From positions 913,001-977,000 of the forward strand of contig NZ_AP022822.1 in NCBI RefSeq assembly GCF_011397115.1: a stretch of DNA of 64,000 nucleotides, in the 5' to 3' direction. Numbering within the stretch: the first letter of the stretch is position 1; the number at the start of each line of letters is the position of its first letter. Shown piece by piece: positions 62,060 through 64,000 of the stretch. The position numbers and the translations under genes were made by a program. The notes below the pieces were generated by a model. That model worked only from the letters and a program-made list of their open reading frames with translations, did no database searches and was not told the origin of the DNA. Source of the DNA: Enterococcus saigonensis. Lineage in GTDB: Bacteria > Bacillota > Bacilli > Lactobacillales > Enterococcaceae.

Positions 62060-63079
62060 TTGAAACAAAAAATTGCTGTCTTAGGACCTGGGTCATGGGG
62101 AACGGCGTTAGCGCAAGTTTTATCAGAAAATGGTCATGAAGTAAGAATTTGGGGGAACAATCCGGCACAGATTGATGAGATTAATACCTACCATACTAAT
62201 CGTCATTATTTGCCTGATGTGAAGCTACCAGAAAATATTATTGCAGTCAAAGATATTAATGAAGCGCTAGACGATTGTGATGCAGCTCTTTTTGTTGTAC
62301 CAACAAAAGCTATGCGAATTGTGGCAAAGGAATTTGCGGAAAATGTAAAACATCAGCCTGTAATTATTCATGCCTCTAAAGGATTAGAACAAGAAAGTCA
62401 TAAACGCATTTCTGAAATTTTGATTGAAGAAATTCCTGCTGAAAATCGTAAAGCTGTTGTTGTTTTATCTGGACCAAGTCACGCAGAAGAAGTGGTACGT
62501 CATGACATCACGACAATTACAGCTGCAAGCGTTGATCAAGCAGCAGCAGAGTACGTTCAAGATTTATTTATGAATGATTATTTTAGAATTTATACCAATG
62601 ATGATGTTATCGGTGTTGAAACAGGTGCTGCTTTAAAAAATATTATTGCCATTGGTGCAGGAGCAATCCATGGCCTAGGCTATGGTGATGATGCTAAAGC
62701 TGCCATTATGACCCGCGGGCTAGCCGAGATTAGTCGTCTTGGCGTGGCGATGGGAGCTAATCCATTAACTTTCATTGGTTTAAGTGGTGTGGGAGATTTA
62801 ATTGTGACATGTACCAGTGTTCATTCCCGTAACTGGCGTGCTGGAAATTTATTAGGAAAAGGTCATTCACTAGATGAAGTCTTAGATAATATGGGGATGA
62901 TTGTTGAAGGTGTAGCAACGACTAAAGCTGCTATGGAGTTGGCCCAAACATTAAAAATTGAAATGCCAATTACAGAAACGATTTATAGTGTTTTGTATGA
63001 TAATAAACCAATTAAAGATGCCGCTCGTGACATCATGTTGCGGGATGGTCGTAAAGAAAATGAGTTTACTTTGAATTAA
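62060..63079 (+). CDS. gpsA: Glycerol-3-phosphate dehydrogenase (NAD(P)+)
   Basis: Reduces dihydroxyacetone phosphate to sn-glycerol-3-phosphate, the backbone of phospholipids and lipoteichoic acid. 339 residues. The N-terminal dinucleotide loop is GPGSWGTALA, and the catalytic Lys block is GAALKNIIAIGAGAIHGLGYG. TTG 62060 is chosen: it lies 6 bases after AAGGAGGG and gives (M)KQKIAVLGPG. The in-frame ATG 62015 has no binding site and adds residues unlike the family. Confidence 0.96.
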   Translation: MKQKIAVLGPGSWGTALAQVLSENGHEVRIWGNNPAQIDEINTYHTNRHYLPDVKLPENIIAVKDINEALDDCDAALFVVPTKAMRIVAKEFAENVKHQPVIIHASKGLEQESHKRISEILIEEIPAENRKAVVVLSGPSHAEEVVRHDITTITAASVDQAAAEYVQDLFMNDYFRIYTNDDVIGVETGAALKNIIAIGAGAIHGLGYGDDAKAAIMTRGLAEISRLGVAMGANPLTFIGLSGVGDLIVTCTSVHSRNWRAGNLLGKGHSLDEVLDNMGMIVEGVATTKAAMELAQTLKIEMPITETIYSVLYDNKPIKDAARDIMLRDGRKENEFTLN

Positions 63080-63095
63080 CGGGGAGTTTTAGAGA

Positions 63096-63986
63096 ATGAA
63101 AGTAAAAAAAGCTGTTATTCCTGCTGCCGGGTTAGGAACCCGTTTTTTGCCCGCGACCAAAGCAATGGCAAAAGAAATGTTACCAATTGTTGATAAACCA
63201 ACAATTCAATTTATTGTAGAAGAAGCATTAAAATCAGGGATTGAAGATATTTTAATTGTAACTGGTAAAGCCAAACGACCGATCGAGGATCATTTTGATG
63301 CTAATATTGAATTGGAAACTAATTTAAAAGAAAAAGGTAAGACAGAATTATTAAAATTAGTGGAAGAAACTACGGATGTTAACTTGCATTTTATTCGACA
63401 ATCCCATCCCAAAGGCTTAGGACATGCAGTTTTGCAAGCTAAAGCATTTGTCGGCAACGAACCGTTTGTTGTTATGTTAGGCGATGACTTAATGGAAGAT
63501 AAAGTACCATTAACAAAACAATTAATTAATGACTACGAAAAAACCCATGCGTCAACAATTGCCGTTATGAAAGTACCACATGAAGATACGTCTAAATATG
63601 GTATTATTAATCCTGGTGAACAAGTTCAGCCTGGTCTGTACAATGTTAAAAATTTCGTTGAAAAGCCAACACCAGAAAAAGCACCTAGTGATTTAGCAAT
63701 TATTGGTCGCTATTTATTGACACCAGAGATTTTTAATGTTTTAGAAGTGCAAAAACCTGGTGCGGGGAATGAAATTCAATTAACAGATGCTATTGATGAG
63801 CTAAATAAAACCCAACGTGTTTTTGCGCGGGAATTTAAAGGGCAACGTTATGATGTTGGCGACAAATTAGGTTTTATGAAAACGAGCATTGATTATGGAC
63901 TAAAACATCCTGAAGTAAAAGATGGTCTAAAGGATTACATTTTAGAATTAGCGGATACATTTAAAAAAGAACAAAAAATAAAATAA
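63096..63986 (+). CDS. galU: UTP--glucose-1-phosphate uridylyltransferase
   Basis: Makes UDP-glucose for glycolipid anchors, wall polymers and capsule. 296 residues. The nucleotidyl-transferase signature GLGTRFLPATKAMAKEMLPI is at residues 12-31, and FVEKPTPEKAPSDLAIIGRY is the sugar-binding loop. The ATG follows GGGGAG. It lies 16 bases after gpsA, in the same operon. The 14 bases after its stop reach the window end. Confidence 0.97.
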   Translation: MKVKKAVIPAAGLGTRFLPATKAMAKEMLPIVDKPTIQFIVEEALKSGIEDILIVTGKAKRPIEDHFDANIELETNLKEKGKTELLKLVEETTDVNLHFIRQSHPKGLGHAVLQAKAFVGNEPFVVMLGDDLMEDKVPLTKQLINDYEKTHASTIAVMKVPHEDTSKYGIINPGEQVQPGLYNVKNFVEKPTPEKAPSDLAIIGRYLLTPEIFNVLEVQKPGAGNEIQLTDAIDELNKTQRVFAREFKGQRYDVGDKLGFMKTSIDYGLKHPEVKDGLKDYILELADTFKKEQKIK

Positions 63987-64000
63987 ACGTACAGAACCTA

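Noticed and set aside
1..64000. CRISPR arrays, tRNA/rRNA genes, insertion sequences, prophage or restriction systems
   Set aside because: No repeat-spacer pattern, cloverleaf sequence, transposase or integrase was seen on either strand.

Overview
This 64 kb window is a low-GC Gram-positive chromosome segment, almost certainly from an Enterococcus or close Enterococcaceae relative. The support is the protein sequences (MurD, LiaX, YlmG and PstB read as enterococcal), the AT-rich codon use, strong AGGAGG-type ribosome binding sites, a T-box leader on ileS, and the gene neighbourhoods recN/DUF3397/mraZ...divIVA/ileS, comFA-comFC-hpf-secA-prfB-ftsE-ftsX, pstSCABB-phoU, liaXYZ and hprK-lgt-gpsA-galU. 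I see no rRNA, tRNA, prophage, insertion sequence or CRISPR array. The window is mostly core housekeeping DNA, and I did not find a clearly new multi-gene system.

Layout. 1-3.6 kb: end of argR, recN, a 38-residue DUF4044 membrane peptide, a CorA-type Mg transporter and a DUF3397 membrane protein. 3.7-18.2 kb: a complete division and cell wall (dcw) cluster, mraZ-rsmH-ftsL-ftsI-mraY-murD-murG-divIB-ftsA-ftsZ-ylmE-sepF-ylmG-ylmH-divIVA, preceded by a phased set of MraZ boxes. 18.2-21.3 kb: T-box-controlled ileS. 21.3-26.6 kb: a glutamate-synthase remnant between two terminators, then zwf with a DtxR-type metalloregulator, an M29 aminopeptidase, a TetR regulator and a flavodoxin. 26.8-29.9 kb: map, a YihY/BrkB membrane protein and tagO. 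29.9-39.1 kb, the most accessory-like part: a CadA-type metal ATPase, a 55-residue orphan protein, a TetR regulator divergent from a 1,414-residue dehydratase-activase protein, a self-contained GntR regulator and a YigZ protein. 39.2-42.7 kb: a DUF7662 protein, an orphan PTS EIIB, comFA, comFC and hpf.

43.3-50.3 kb: secA, prfB with its programmed +1 frameshift, ftsE, ftsX and cardiolipin synthase. 50.4-56 kb: the phosphate uptake system, with pstS as its own unit and pstC-pstA-pstB1-pstB2-phoU behind an 11-bp-phased Pho box. 56.1-57.4 kb: an MFS transporter. 57.6-59.9 kb: the LiaXYZ envelope-stress operon. 60.1-64 kb: hprK, lgt, gpsA and galU.

How the genes fit together: most products act on the cell envelope. 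They make lipid II (MraY, MurD, MurG), divide the cell (FtsL/FtsI/DivIB/FtsA/FtsZ/SepF/DivIVA/FtsEX), start wall teichoic acid or glycopolymer synthesis (TagO, GalU), make phospholipids (GpsA, Cls), mature lipoproteins (Lgt), export protein (SecA) and sense antimicrobial damage (LiaXYZ). The best regulatory observations are the MraZ operator, the ileS T-box whose first stem appears to reach into the divIVA stop codon, two possible AUU/AUC start codons (ylmG, divIB), the prfB frameshift, a GntR operator inside its own promoter, the Pho box, and an unexplained 85-nt imperfect palindrome before pstS. Positions and motifs were read by eye. Promoter, operator and RNA-structure calls are sequence-pattern inferences.
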